From: Natrialba taiwanensis DSM 12281
GTDB lineage: Archaea; Halobacteriota; Halobacteria; Halobacteriales; Natrialbaceae
Assembly (NCBI RefSeq): GCF_000337595.1
Contig: NZ_AOIL01000016.1
Span: forward strand, 30,327 to 75,492
Length of the DNA stretch: 45,166 bases
Direction: 5' to 3'
The notes under the pieces are model-generated. The model ran no database searches. It was not told the origin of the DNA and saw only the letters and a list, made by a program, of their open reading frames with translations. Each line of letters starts with the position of its first letter. Within the stretch, counting starts at the first letter, position 1. The position numbers and the translations under genes were made by a program. Below, piece by piece: positions 17,059-24,553 of the stretch.

Positions 17059-17880
17059 TCAGCGAACGACCGGGGCATCGACGGTGCCGATCGATTCCAC
17101 GGTGGCGCTGACGTGGTCGCCGGGCGAGATCGGCTCCGCGCCGGGCGTCCCCGTGCTGATCAGATCGCCCGGTTCGAGCGTCATCACGTCGCTGTGGAAC
17201 GAGACGAGTTCAGCCGGCGGGAACAGCATGTTTCGGATCTCGTTTTCGGCTGCAATCTCGTCGTTGACGATGGTGCGGACTGTCAGTTCCTCGAGTGCGA
17301 GCGGTTCCTCGGGGATGGCGATCGCCCGGCCGACGACGAGGAACGAGTCGAAGCTCTTGGCGCGGGTGAGAAATCGCGGGTTGCGCCGGAGGATGTCCTC
17401 CGCGGTCATATCGATGATGGGGAGGTAGCCCGCGATCACGTCGGCAGTGGTCTCTGTGTCGACGTTTCGGCAGGAGCGGCCGATGAGTACGGCGAGTTCA
17501 GCTTCGGCGGTGACGCCGTCCGTCTGCTCGACCGGCGGCAGCCTGATCGGGCCGCCCGGGCCGGTGAGCGCGCTTTCGGGTTTCATGAAACTCGCCGGTT
17601 CGTCGGGTCGCTGTTCGTCCAGATCGCCGGCGTGGTCGGCGTAGTTGAGGCCGATTCCCCAGAGTTTGCCGAACTCGGCGAGCGGCGGGCCGAACTGGAT
17701 GTGTGCCGGATCGATTCGCGCGGCCGGAACAGTATCGAGGGCGGGTAGCGTTCCGGCGGCGGCGCGTCCCAGTGCGTCCCTGACGGCCGTCAGTTCGGGT
17801 GTTGCCGACGCCAGTGGTACGTAGCCGTCGTCGTCGCCGAGAAGCGCCGTTCCGTCGATGGTGCGTGCGAGGTACTTCAT
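17059..17880 (-). CDS. Fumarylacetoacetate-hydrolase-family enzyme (probable acyl-pyruvate / diketo-acid hydrolase)
   Basis: A 273-aa FAH-family enzyme that cleaves or hydrolyses beta-diketo acids. The family core is clear: GIGLNYADHA (residues 75-84), metal ligands E126 and E128 (TAEAELAVLIG), D157 (IIDMTAED) and K175 (RAKSFD). The C-terminal GDLISTGTPGAE is also standard. It is the last gene of the SDR-cupin-FAH operon (36 bp after the cupin). In the oxidative route for 6-deoxy sugar acids, an SDR makes a 2,4-diketo-3-deoxy acid and an FAH enzyme splits it into pyruvate and L-lactate; the pairing here fits that job, as an inference. Single-gene assignment as isomerase/decarboxylase (HpcE-like) cannot be excluded. 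Confidence 0.85.
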   Translation of the reverse strand: MKYLARTIDGTALLGDDDGYVPLASATPELTAVRDALGRAAAGTLPALDTVPAARIDPAHIQFGPPLAEFGKLWGIGLNYADHAGDLDEQRPDEPASFMKPESALTGPGGPIRLPPVEQTDGVTAEAELAVLIGRSCRNVDTETTADVIAGYLPIIDMTAEDILRRNPRFLTRAKSFDSFLVVGRAIAIPEEPLALEELTVRTIVNDEIAAENEIRNMLFPPAELVSFHSDVMTLEPGDLISTGTPGAEPISPGDHVSATVESIGTVDAPVVR

Positions 17881-17916
17881 TAGGTGTCTCTGAATCCGTG
17901 GTCTCTCGATGGAGAG

Positions 17917-18264
17917 TCAGTCGTCCCGATCCGTCCAGAAGTCGAACGAGCGCCCGGGCGCGAACACGTCCAGCCCGATCGCGAGTTCGTCGCCGGTGTT
18001 CTCGACGCGGTGGGACTCCCAGGCGTCGAGCCAGACGGAGTCGTACCGTTCGAGCGTGATTTCGTCGTCCTCGGTCGCAACCGTCAACTCGCCCTCGAGA
18101 CAGAGACAGACCTGCTCGTTCTCGTGGTCGTGCATCGGCGAGCTGTGGCCCGGCGGCTTTTCGAACCACTCGAAGGAGAACGCGTCGCTGCCGGCCATCG
18201 AGACCCGTCGCCAGCCGTCGTCGGGCTCGTAGGTCTCGGCCTCGTCGAACGGGACCGGCTTCAT
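17917..18264 (-). CDS. Single-domain cupin
   Basis: A 115-aa cupin. Motif 1 is PGHSSPMHDHENEQVCLCLEG (read as PGHSSPMHDHENE and QVCLCLEG), with the HxH...E metal ligands; motif 2 is DSVWLDAWESHRVEN with the distal His. It overlaps the SDR stop by 4 bp (ATGA at 18261-18264) and is 36 bp upstream of the FAH gene, so it is translationally coupled in a three-gene operon. Its role may be sugar-acid binding, isomerisation or sensing; the sequence does not say. Confidence 0.82.
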   Translation of the reverse strand: MKPVPFDEAETYEPDDGWRRVSMAGSDAFSFEWFEKPPGHSSPMHDHENEQVCLCLEGELTVATEDDEITLERYDSVWLDAWESHRVENTGDELAIGLDVFAPGRSFDFWTDRDD

Positions 18265-19049
18265 AGGTTCGCTCCGGTCGACCCTCCGTCGATGAGGACG
18301 CTCTCGCCGTTGATGTAGCCCGACAGCGGCGAGGAGAGGAACGCGACGGTGTTGCCCAGTTCCATCGGATCGCCGACGCGCTCGAGCGGGTTACTTGCCC
18401 AGTCGTCGAGCCCCGCTTCGTAGGAGTCGTACTCGCCGCGGTCGACGGCCTGATTGACGAGTTCTTCGATGCGCTCGGTCTCGTGTGGCCCGGGAAGCAC
18501 CGCGTTCGTCCGCACGTCGGGCGCGAACTCCTTCGAGAGGGTCTTCTCCAGGCCGATGACGCTCATCCGGACCGAGTTCGACAGGACGAGGCTGTTGATC
18601 GCCTCCTTAACGCTCCGGGAGGTGATGTTGACGATGGTTCCCGCGTCGCTCTCGCGCAGGTGCGGTTCCGCTTCCCGAGCCAGGCGGACGACGCTCATGA
18701 CGAGCAGGTCGTAGGCCTGATACCAGTCCTCGTCGTCGGTGTCGAGGAACGGACCGGACGGCGGGCCGCCGGCGCTCGTCACGAGGTGGTCGATGCCGCC
18801 GAACTCATCGACGGTGGTCTCGACCAGCGCTTCGATGTCGTCCTCGTCGGTCAGATCGCCCTGCTGGGTGACGACCTCGCCGGTCGCGTCCGCTTCGATG
18901 TCGGCTTTTGCGTCCGCGAGTCGGTCCGCGTCGCGACCGTTGATGACGACGTTTGCGCCCTCCCGGGCGAGCGCCCGCGCAGACGCCTTTCCGAGGCCGC
19001 TCGAGGAGGCCGTCACCAGCGCCGCGTTGCCGTCGATCTGTAGGTCCAT
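18261..19049 (-). CDS. Atypical short-chain dehydrogenase/reductase
   Basis: A 262-aa SDR, first gene of the SDR-cupin-FAH operon. The cofactor loop TASSSGLG (residues 13-20) and the LVTSAGG segment (89-95) are in place, and DGG near the C-terminus is standard. The catalytic set is unusual: Ser144 (NITSRS) is present, but the Tyr-x3-Lys dyad is replaced by Ser157 and Arg161 (SLVLSNSVRMSV). I recall an SDR subgroup with this 'LVLSN..R' pattern, so it may be functional with other chemistry. In context it would oxidise a 2-keto-3-deoxy sugar acid at C4 (inference). ATG 19049 is preferred to 19169: the extra 40 residues do not look like SDR sequence. Confidence 0.85.
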   Translation of the reverse strand: MDLQIDGNAALVTASSSGLGKASARALAREGANVVINGRDADRLADAKADIEADATGEVVTQQGDLTDEDDIEALVETTVDEFGGIDHLVTSAGGPPSGPFLDTDDEDWYQAYDLLVMSVVRLAREAEPHLRESDAGTIVNITSRSVKEAINSLVLSNSVRMSVIGLEKTLSKEFAPDVRTNAVLPGPHETERIEELVNQAVDRGEYDSYEAGLDDWASNPLERVGDPMELGNTVAFLSSPLSGYINGESVLIDGGSTGANL

Positions 19050-19136
19050 ATCGTCCGTAAAGCCAAAGGAGAGCACGAAAAAGGTTGCCGTTGCGGTAAT
19101 CCCAACGGAGGACGGGACGCCGACGACGACCGCTGG

Positions 19137-19153
19137 ATTCCGGACTGCGGAAT
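19137..19153. promoter_or_regulatory. Putative IclR operator, site 1
   Basis: ATTCCGGACTGCGGAAT, a perfect inverted repeat with 6-bp arms and a 5-bp spacer, 88 bp upstream of the SDR start. The right half GCGGAA recurs in the site in front of the IclR gene (19445-19459). Confidence 0.5.
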
Positions 19154-19444
19154 TATCTGGATCCCGCACGCATCGCGGCTTCCAACGGCTAACGGCCGAC
19201 TCTTCTCCAGTAGGTGCGGTTTCGTCCGCCTGGTACCCGACAGTGGATTACATATGTACACCTGTAATGTATCAGTACCGTTCGACGGCTGGTACGCCCC
19301 GCCTGCTTCTTGAATTCCGGCCCATAGAAGCGTTCCACGAAACTGTCTCCGATCATGGACCTGGATAATCGCTGCCCCAGGCGCGCTGTCGCCTGATCCT
19401 CGCCACCCAGGTTAGCTGGTAGCACCACGCCTCCGTAGAGATGA

Positions 19445-19459
19445 TTCCACAGAGCGGAA
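19445..19459. promoter_or_regulatory. Putative IclR operator, site 2
   Basis: TTCCACAGAGCGGAA: arms TTCC/GGAA at the same N7 spacing as site 1. It ends 31 bp before the IclR ATG, next to the TATA-like region, as expected for autoregulation. Confidence 0.45.
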
Positions 19460-19490
19460 CTACTAAGTAGCGGTCCGACCGACAGTCACT

Positions 19491-20288
19491 ATGGCGGACC
19501 GGAACGACAACGACGCGATCCAGACCACGAACACCAGCTTCGAAATTATTCACGCGCTGCAGGAGCTCGGTCCCGCCCGCCTTTCCACCATTGCGGATCG
19601 GCTCGGACTGGCAGAAAGCACGACACACAGGCACTTGCAGACGCTTTCGGACCTGCGGTACGTCTCTCGCGACGGCGACCGCTACCAGATCGGCCTGCGC
19701 TTTGCGCGGCTGGGCCGGGCCGCCCAGACGCGCGATCCGGCCTACGAGATGGCCAAGCCACACGTCCAAGAACTCGCCGAGGAGACCGGCGAACGCGCCC
19801 AGTTCGTCGTCGAAGACCACGGGCTCGGCATCTACCTGCACGTCGAAACCGGTAGCCGGGCCGTCCGCGTCGGCTTCGGCGTCGGCCGACAGATCCACCT
19901 CCACTCCTCCTCCGCCGGCAAGGCGATCCTCGCACACTCCCCCCGCGAGCGCGTCGACGACATCCTCGATCAGTGGGGCCTGCCCGCCCACGCGACGAAC
20001 ACGATCACCGACCGCGACGCGCTCTACGACGAACTCGAAACCGTTCGTGAGCGCGGCGTCGCGTTCAATCGCGAGGAACACGTCGACGGACTCAACGGCA
20101 CTGCGGTCCCGGTCAAACGCGACGGCCGAGCCGTCGGCGCACTCGCCGTCGCCGGCCCCTCACACCGCCTCACCGGCGAGTGGTTCGAAGACGAGGTCCC
20201 GAGCATGATGCTCGCCGCCGCGAACGAACTCGAACTGAACGTGACCTACGCCTCGGACGCGAGTTCAACTGACCACATTGTAGAGTAG
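19491..20288 (+). CDS. IclR-family transcription regulator (sugar-acid module)
   Basis: A 265-aa regulator. Residues about 12-75 form the winged helix (SFEIIHALQELGPARLSTIADRLGLAESTTHRHLQTL, given here as IIHALQELGPARLST and IADRLGLAESTTHRHLQ), and residues 85-255 the IclR effector domain (LHVETGSRAVRVGF, HSSSAGKAILAHSP, GTAVPVKRDGRAVGALAVAG). IclR proteins usually sense a small carboxylate or sugar acid. It is divergent from the SDR-cupin-FAH operon and convergent with the LarA-like gene (4 bp gap), so both are probable targets. The start at ATG 19491 has a TACTAAGTAG box 20-30 bp upstream, typical of leaderless haloarchaeal mRNA. Confidence 0.9.
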   Translation: MADRNDNDAIQTTNTSFEIIHALQELGPARLSTIADRLGLAESTTHRHLQTLSDLRYVSRDGDRYQIGLRFARLGRAAQTRDPAYEMAKPHVQELAEETGERAQFVVEDHGLGIYLHVETGSRAVRVGFGVGRQIHLHSSSAGKAILAHSPRERVDDILDQWGLPAHATNTITDRDALYDELETVRERGVAFNREEHVDGLNGTAVPVKRDGRAVGALAVAGPSHRLTGEWFEDEVPSMMLAAANELELNVTYASDASSTDHIVE

Positions 20289-20292
20289 CCTG

Positions 20293-21594
20293 TCAAGCGT
20301 CGAACGTCGCGGTGCCGTCCTCGAACCGCAACCGTTCCCGTTCGAGCACGGTGACGTTGTCATCGCTCTCGAGTGCAGCGGCAAGCGCCTCGGAGACGCG
20401 GAACTCGGCGAGGGCGGTCGTGTTCTCGATCCAGACGATGCGGGCGGTGGCGGGATCGTAGCCGCCGAGGGCGGGCAGCGCGATCCGAAGCGCGAGTTCG
20501 TCGTCCGGTGCGACGGGCGGGAGTTTCGCCTTGGAGAGCGAGCCGCTGGTCAAGGCGTTCGCGTACACTTTCTGAAGGTCGAGTTGCTCGATCGCTCGCC
20601 GGCGCGTGATGTCCGCGAGGCCGATGCCGTTGCCGTTACCCTTCGTCTTCTCGGTAAGTCCGCGCGCGTAGATGAGATCGATCGAGGGCTCGTCGGGATC
20701 GGGCGCGTTGATGACGCGATACCGGCCGATCACGTTCGTGTCCATGCCCGCGCCGGAGATCTCCTTCCCGAGTTCGTCGACGACGAGGAGGTCGATGTCG
20801 TCGGCGGGCAGCGTCGCCATCTCCGCGGTCGCCCGCTCGAGCAGTTCGGGTTCGCGCGTCTTGAGTTCGGGTGCCGGAATCGCCTCGATGTGGCCGAGTT
20901 CCTCGTGGAAGTTCTCGACGAGCGCGAGGCCGCCGAGCAGCGGGGTGGAGTCGCGGATGGCGGCGGTTAGCGCCTCGATGGTGGGGACGTAGCCTTCCGC
21001 GAGCGCCGTCGAGTGAAACGCCTGCGCGCCTCGCTGTTTGCCGAGGCCGACGGCGAGCATCTTGCAGCACCCGCTTTCGATCCGGCCGGTAAAGTTCGTG
21101 TGCGGTTTGATCCGGTTGATCACCAGTACCGCGTCCGCCTCGAGTGCGGCGGCGGAGAAGTAGACCGGTGTGGCCGTGTCGCCGACGTCGACCTCGTCAA
21201 GCTGCTCGACGGCCATCGCGGCCTCGATGGGGGCACCGACGCGCTCCTCGCTGATCCCGAGCGCGGCGAGGATTTCGCGCTGGCCCTCGGGCGTCGCGCC
21301 GCCGTGGCTCCCCATCGCGGGGACGATGATCGGCTCGAATCCCCGCTCGTCGAGCGTGGCAACCGTCTCCGCGGCGATGTCCGCGATCCGGTGAATCCCT
21401 CTGCTGCCGAGGCCGACCGCCACGGTTGCGCCCGGCTCGAGTTCGTCGAGCGGGAGTCGCCCCAGCTCCTCGCGAACCGTTTCGAGCGGGGTGTCGAGCG
21501 TCGCAGTGGCCGGGTCGTAGCGAACGCGTGCGAACGACGGGAGCGGCTGCGGGTCGAGCAGGTCCTGGAGGTCGCACCGATCGGGGAACTCCAT
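20293..21594 (-). CDS. LarA-like / DUF2088 protein (lactate-racemase-domain family)
   Basis: A 433-aa protein with the LarA N-terminal domain (DUF2088). Conserved blocks: VAVGLGSRGIHRI (about 56-68), PAMGSHGGATPEGQ (about 90-103), VINRIKPHTNFTGRIESG (about 150-167) followed by KMLAVGLGKQRGAQAFH. The family includes nickel-pincer lactate racemase, but many members are uncharacterised racemases or epimerases of 2-hydroxy acids, and the larB/C/E cofactor genes are not in this window. Next to enzymes that could yield lactate, racemisation of lactate or of an aldonic acid is an attractive inference. ATG 21594 is preferred; an ATG at 21618 adds eight residues. Confidence 0.8.
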   Translation of the reverse strand: MEFPDRCDLQDLLDPQPLPSFARVRYDPATATLDTPLETVREELGRLPLDELEPGATVAVGLGSRGIHRIADIAAETVATLDERGFEPIIVPAMGSHGGATPEGQREILAALGISEERVGAPIEAAMAVEQLDEVDVGDTATPVYFSAAALEADAVLVINRIKPHTNFTGRIESGCCKMLAVGLGKQRGAQAFHSTALAEGYVPTIEALTAAIRDSTPLLGGLALVENFHEELGHIEAIPAPELKTREPELLERATAEMATLPADDIDLLVVDELGKEISGAGMDTNVIGRYRVINAPDPDEPSIDLIYARGLTEKTKGNGNGIGLADITRRRAIEQLDLQKVYANALTSGSLSKAKLPPVAPDDELALRIALPALGGYDPATARIVWIENTTALAEFRVSEALAAALESDDNVTVLERERLRFEDGTATFDA

Positions 21595-21641
21595 AGCGGC
21601 TTGTCTCGATCCTGGCATATATACTATCGGCTACATGCTGG

Positions 21642-21658
21642 GTTTCGCGTCGTGAAAC
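21642..21658. promoter_or_regulatory. Near-palindromic 17-bp site between LarA-like and enolase genes
   Basis: GTTTCGCGTCGTGAAAC: arms pair at all but one position around a central T. It lies in the 160-bp divergent promoter region, 48 bp before the LarA-like start and about 100 bp before the enolase start. Operator by position only. Confidence 0.4.
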
Positions 21659-21754
21659 GGGATCGGTGGCGGGAGGGTTGAATCTGAACCGTAACCACAG
21701 GCGACACTTGCCGGATGGTGGGTGGTTTTTGGTACCGTTTGACGTGCACCGACT

Positions 21755-22867
21755 GTGGAGATCACAGCAATCGAAAGCGTTCCGGTAGAGATCCCGCTGG
21801 CGGAGCCGGTGTCCTTCTCGAACCGGACGCTGACCGCCCGCGACCACGCGATCACGTTCGTTCGCACTGCGGACGGCCGCGAGGGCGTCGGCTACTCGCT
21901 CGGGTACGAGGGCGCGCACCTGATCTCGCAGGCGGTGAAGTCGCTCCTCGAGCCGATGCTCGTCGGGGAGGACCCGCGAGACACCGAACGGCTGTGGCGC
22001 AAGCTGTACGACGGGACCGTTCAAATCGGCCGCTCCGGACTCCTCCTGCGGGCGATTTCGACCGTCGATATCGCGCTGTGGGATCTGAAAGCGAAGATCG
22101 CCGAGCAGCCGCTGTACAAACTCCTCGGCGGGCACGCCGACGCGGTCCCCTCCTACGCCAGCGGCGGCTACTACCGCGACGACAAGGGCCACGAGGGGCT
22201 GCGCGAGGAGATGCGCCGGTACATCGACGAGGGCCACGACGTCGTCAAAATGAAGGTTGGCCGGCGGTCTCTCGAGGCGGAAGCCGACCGCGTCGCGGCC
22301 GTCCGCGAGGAAATCGGCGACGAGCGCACCCTGTTGCTCGACGCCAACGGGGCCTGGTCGACCGCGACGGAAGCCATCCGCAACTGCCGCGCGTTCGAGC
22401 CGTTCGACCCGTACTTCATCGAAGAACCGGTCATGATCGACAGCACCGAGGCGATGACCGCGGTCAACGACGCGATCTCGTATCCGGTCGCGACGGGTGA
22501 ACTCGAGGGTCCGCGCTACGACTTCGAGCGCCTGTACAGCGACGGCGCGGCGACGATCCTCCAGCCGGATGCGACGGTCTGTGGCGGCATCACGGAGTGG
22601 CTCAAGATCGCCCACTACGCGGCGGCGCTCGACGTGCCGATCGCGCCCCACTACAACTGGAACCTCCACGCCTCGCTGGTCGGGTCGGTCGAGAACGCCC
22701 TCTGGGTGGAGTACTTCTATCGCGACATGGACGTGAAGGTTTTCGACGACATCGTCGAAACGCCGCTGCGTCCGGACGACGACGGCACGATTTCCCTGCC
22801 GGACGAGCCGGGACACGGCGTCCGGATGGACGAGAATGCGATCGAGCGGTTCCGATACGAGCGATGA
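21755..22867 (+). CDS. Enolase-superfamily acid-sugar dehydratase, MR subgroup (1)
   Basis: A 370-aa mandelate-racemase/muconate-lactonizing-type enzyme. Catalytic residues of the MR subgroup can be placed: K165-x-K167 (VVKMKVG), metal ligands D196 (LLLDANGAW), E223 (FIEEPV) and E249 (ATGELEG), and the Asp272/His299 dyad (LQPDAT, APHYNW). This set abstracts the proton alpha to a carboxylate, so a sugar-acid dehydratase or racemase is expected; the exact sugar acid is open. The start is GTG 21755, which begins VEITAIESV exactly at the first family strand. It is 115 bp upstream of a second enolase-superfamily gene on the same strand, likely the same operon. Confidence 0.85.
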   Translation: MEITAIESVPVEIPLAEPVSFSNRTLTARDHAITFVRTADGREGVGYSLGYEGAHLISQAVKSLLEPMLVGEDPRDTERLWRKLYDGTVQIGRSGLLLRAISTVDIALWDLKAKIAEQPLYKLLGGHADAVPSYASGGYYRDDKGHEGLREEMRRYIDEGHDVVKMKVGRRSLEAEADRVAAVREEIGDERTLLLDANGAWSTATEAIRNCRAFEPFDPYFIEEPVMIDSTEAMTAVNDAISYPVATGELEGPRYDFERLYSDGAATILQPDATVCGGITEWLKIAHYAAALDVPIAPHYNWNLHASLVGSVENALWVEYFYRDMDVKVFDDIVETPLRPDDDGTISLPDEPGHGVRMDENAIERFRYER

Positions 22868-22982
22868 GACAATCGACCCACCCGCAACCACCGACACCGC
22901 ACGCGGAACAGCCGGCCGAATCGATACCCTCCCCATCCGGCGAACCGAAATACGACCCATCACCGACCGACTTACCGACACC

Positions 22983-24200
22983 ATGAAAGACTTCTCCAAC
23001 CAGATCGCGAACCGAGCCGACAGCCGCACCGTCGAAATCACCGCCATCGACACCTGCGTCGTCGAGGGCAACTTCGAGTGGAACCTCATCAAAATCGAAA
23101 CCGACGCCGGCGTCACCGGCATCGGCGAAGCCTACCGCGGCGGCGGCATCCCTGAACTCGTCGAGTACACCGAACGCTTCCTGCTCGGCGAGAACCCGCT
23201 CGACGTCCAGCGTCTCTACAGGCGAATCATCCAGGAGATGTCCGGCCACGGCGGCACGACCGGCAAGGTCGTCACCGCCGCCTCCGGCATCGAAATCGCC
23301 CTCTGGGACGCCGCCGGGAAACTCCTCGACCTGCCGGTCTACCAGTTACTCGGCAGCAAACTCCGCGATGAGGTCCGCATCTACTGCGACTGCCACGCCG
23401 GCGAGGCCTACGCCGTCGAGGACGGCTCCACCGACTACGCGGACGCCGAGGCCTACTCGCCCGAAGCCTACGCGAACGAGGCTCGCCGCGTCGTCGACAT
23501 GGGATTCAGCGCCCTCAAATTCGACCTCGACCTCGAGCAAGACAACGATCCCGACCCGTTCAACGGCCGACTCACGAACGGTGCCATCGAGGAGAAACGT
23601 GAGATCGTCGCCGCCGTCCGCGAGGAGATCGGCTCCGACATCGACCTCGCGTTCGACTGTCACTGGGACTACTCCGTCGAGAGCGCGAAACGGCTCGCCT
23701 ACGAACTCGAACCTTACGACCTCATGTGGCTCGAAGACCTCGTCCCGCCAGAGAACATGGACGCCCAGAAAGAAGTCACGACGGCCACGCGCACGCCGGT
23801 CGCAACCGGCGAGAACCGATTTCGCGTCCACGAACTCTCGGGCCTGCTCTACGACCACGGCGTCGACATCGTCACGCCCGATCCGACGACCGTCGGCGGC
23901 CTCGGCGAAACGATGCGCATCGCCGACCGCGCCGAAGAAAACTACATCCCTATCTCACCGCACAACGTCTGTAGCCCGGTCGGGACGATGGCTTGCGTCC
24001 ACCTCGGTGCAGTGATCTCCAACTTCGACGTCCTCGAGTTCCACGCGCTCGAGGTCGACTGGTGGGACGACCTGATCGAACGCGACCAACCGCTGATTCG
24101 GGACGGCTTCATCGAGGTCCCGGAGACGCCGGGCCTCGGCGTTGAACTCGACGACGCGATCGTCGAGGAGCACCTGCTCGACGGGACGACCGGCTTCTAG
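22983..24200 (+). CDS. Enolase-superfamily acid-sugar dehydratase (gluconate/xylonate-dehydratase-like) (2)
   Basis: A 405-aa second enolase-superfamily member, clearly different from the first. Residues: K179-x-D181 (ALKFDLD), D225 with H227 (AFDCHW), E251 (WLEDLV), E277 (ATGENR), D300 and H327 (TPDPTT, SPHNVC), E352 (LEFHAL). The D-x-H after the third strand is typical of aldonate dehydratases. From memory, the stretch EMSGHGGTTGKVVTAASGIE is like haloarchaeal gluconate/xylonate dehydratases; I could not search. A 20-residue acidic insert (HAGEAYAVEDGSTDYADAEA, 138-157) is present. ATG 22983 is chosen; the upstream extension from 22836 is proline/threonine-rich and not family-like. Confidence 0.85.
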   Translation: MKDFSNQIANRADSRTVEITAIDTCVVEGNFEWNLIKIETDAGVTGIGEAYRGGGIPELVEYTERFLLGENPLDVQRLYRRIIQEMSGHGGTTGKVVTAASGIEIALWDAAGKLLDLPVYQLLGSKLRDEVRIYCDCHAGEAYAVEDGSTDYADAEAYSPEAYANEARRVVDMGFSALKFDLDLEQDNDPDPFNGRLTNGAIEEKREIVAAVREEIGSDIDLAFDCHWDYSVESAKRLAYELEPYDLMWLEDLVPPENMDAQKEVTTATRTPVATGENRFRVHELSGLLYDHGVDIVTPDPTTVGGLGETMRIADRAEENYIPISPHNVCSPVGTMACVHLGAVISNFDVLEFHALEVDWWDDLIERDQPLIRDGFIEVPETPGLGVELDDAIVEEHLLDGTTGF

Positions 24201-24285
24201 GGCGTCGACCGTACGGATGCTGACGAGTTCAACGCTGGAACGATAAAACGGGTGGATTTAACACGGTAGTCAGTGTGTGTCACGC

Positions 24286-24471
24286 ATGGCTTCGGACGAG
24301 ACGATCGGAACGCGGGTGGTAGAGACGCTCGGCCGCGTCCACGAGCGCTACGACGAGACGGCGGCGGGTATCCGGACGTACGTCCCCGCCGCCGTCACCG
24401 CCATCGAGGTTGTCCTCGCCCTGGCGCTGTTCGCGATGCTGGCCCTCTGGTTCGTCCGCTATCTCGGCTGA
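24286..24471 (+). CDS. Small single-helix membrane protein
   Basis: A 61-aa protein. A charged N-terminal half (MASDETIGTRVVETLGRVHE) is followed by one strong membrane helix (VTAIEVVLALALFAMLALWF) and a short RYLG tail. ATG 24286 has a TTTAACACGG box 28 bp upstream. It precedes the CaiB-type gene by 82 bp. No family is recognised; the good promoter and codon pattern make it a plausible real gene. Confidence 0.55.
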   Translation: MASDETIGTRVVETLGRVHERYDETAAGIRTYVPAAVTAIEVVLALALFAMLALWFVRYLG

Positions 24472-24511
24472 CGACGCTGCAAGGATCGTCCTCGGGCCGG
24501 GCGAGGCGAGA

Positions 24512-24526
24512 GAGAACGGAGTTCTC
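24512..24526. promoter_or_regulatory. Inverted repeat in front of the CoA-transferase gene
   Basis: GAGAACGGAGTTCTC: perfect 6-bp arms with a 3-bp spacer, ending 27 bp before the ATG at 24554. Its position suggests an operator at or near the promoter. Confidence 0.4.
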
Positions 24527-24553
24527 ATTACGGGAGCGAACGGTATTCGAGAC

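Larger units (their letters stand above)
19050..19490. other. Divergent control region between the SDR operon and the IclR gene
   Basis: About 440 bp without a gene. It holds two TTCC-N7-GGAA inverted repeats (19138-19152, 19445-19459), a TACATATGTA palindrome (19249-19258) and the TATA-like box of the IclR gene near 19462-19468. Confidence 0.6.

Noticed and set aside
19050-19169. A 40-residue N-terminal extension of the SDR
   Set aside because: It does not resemble SDR sequence; MDLQIDGNAALVTAS at 19049 is the standard beginning.
21197-23122. A 641-aa minus-strand frame crossing the LarA-like and enolase genes
   Set aside because: It overlaps three well-supported genes and is Arg-rich low-complexity, as expected from reading haloarchaeal codons antisense.
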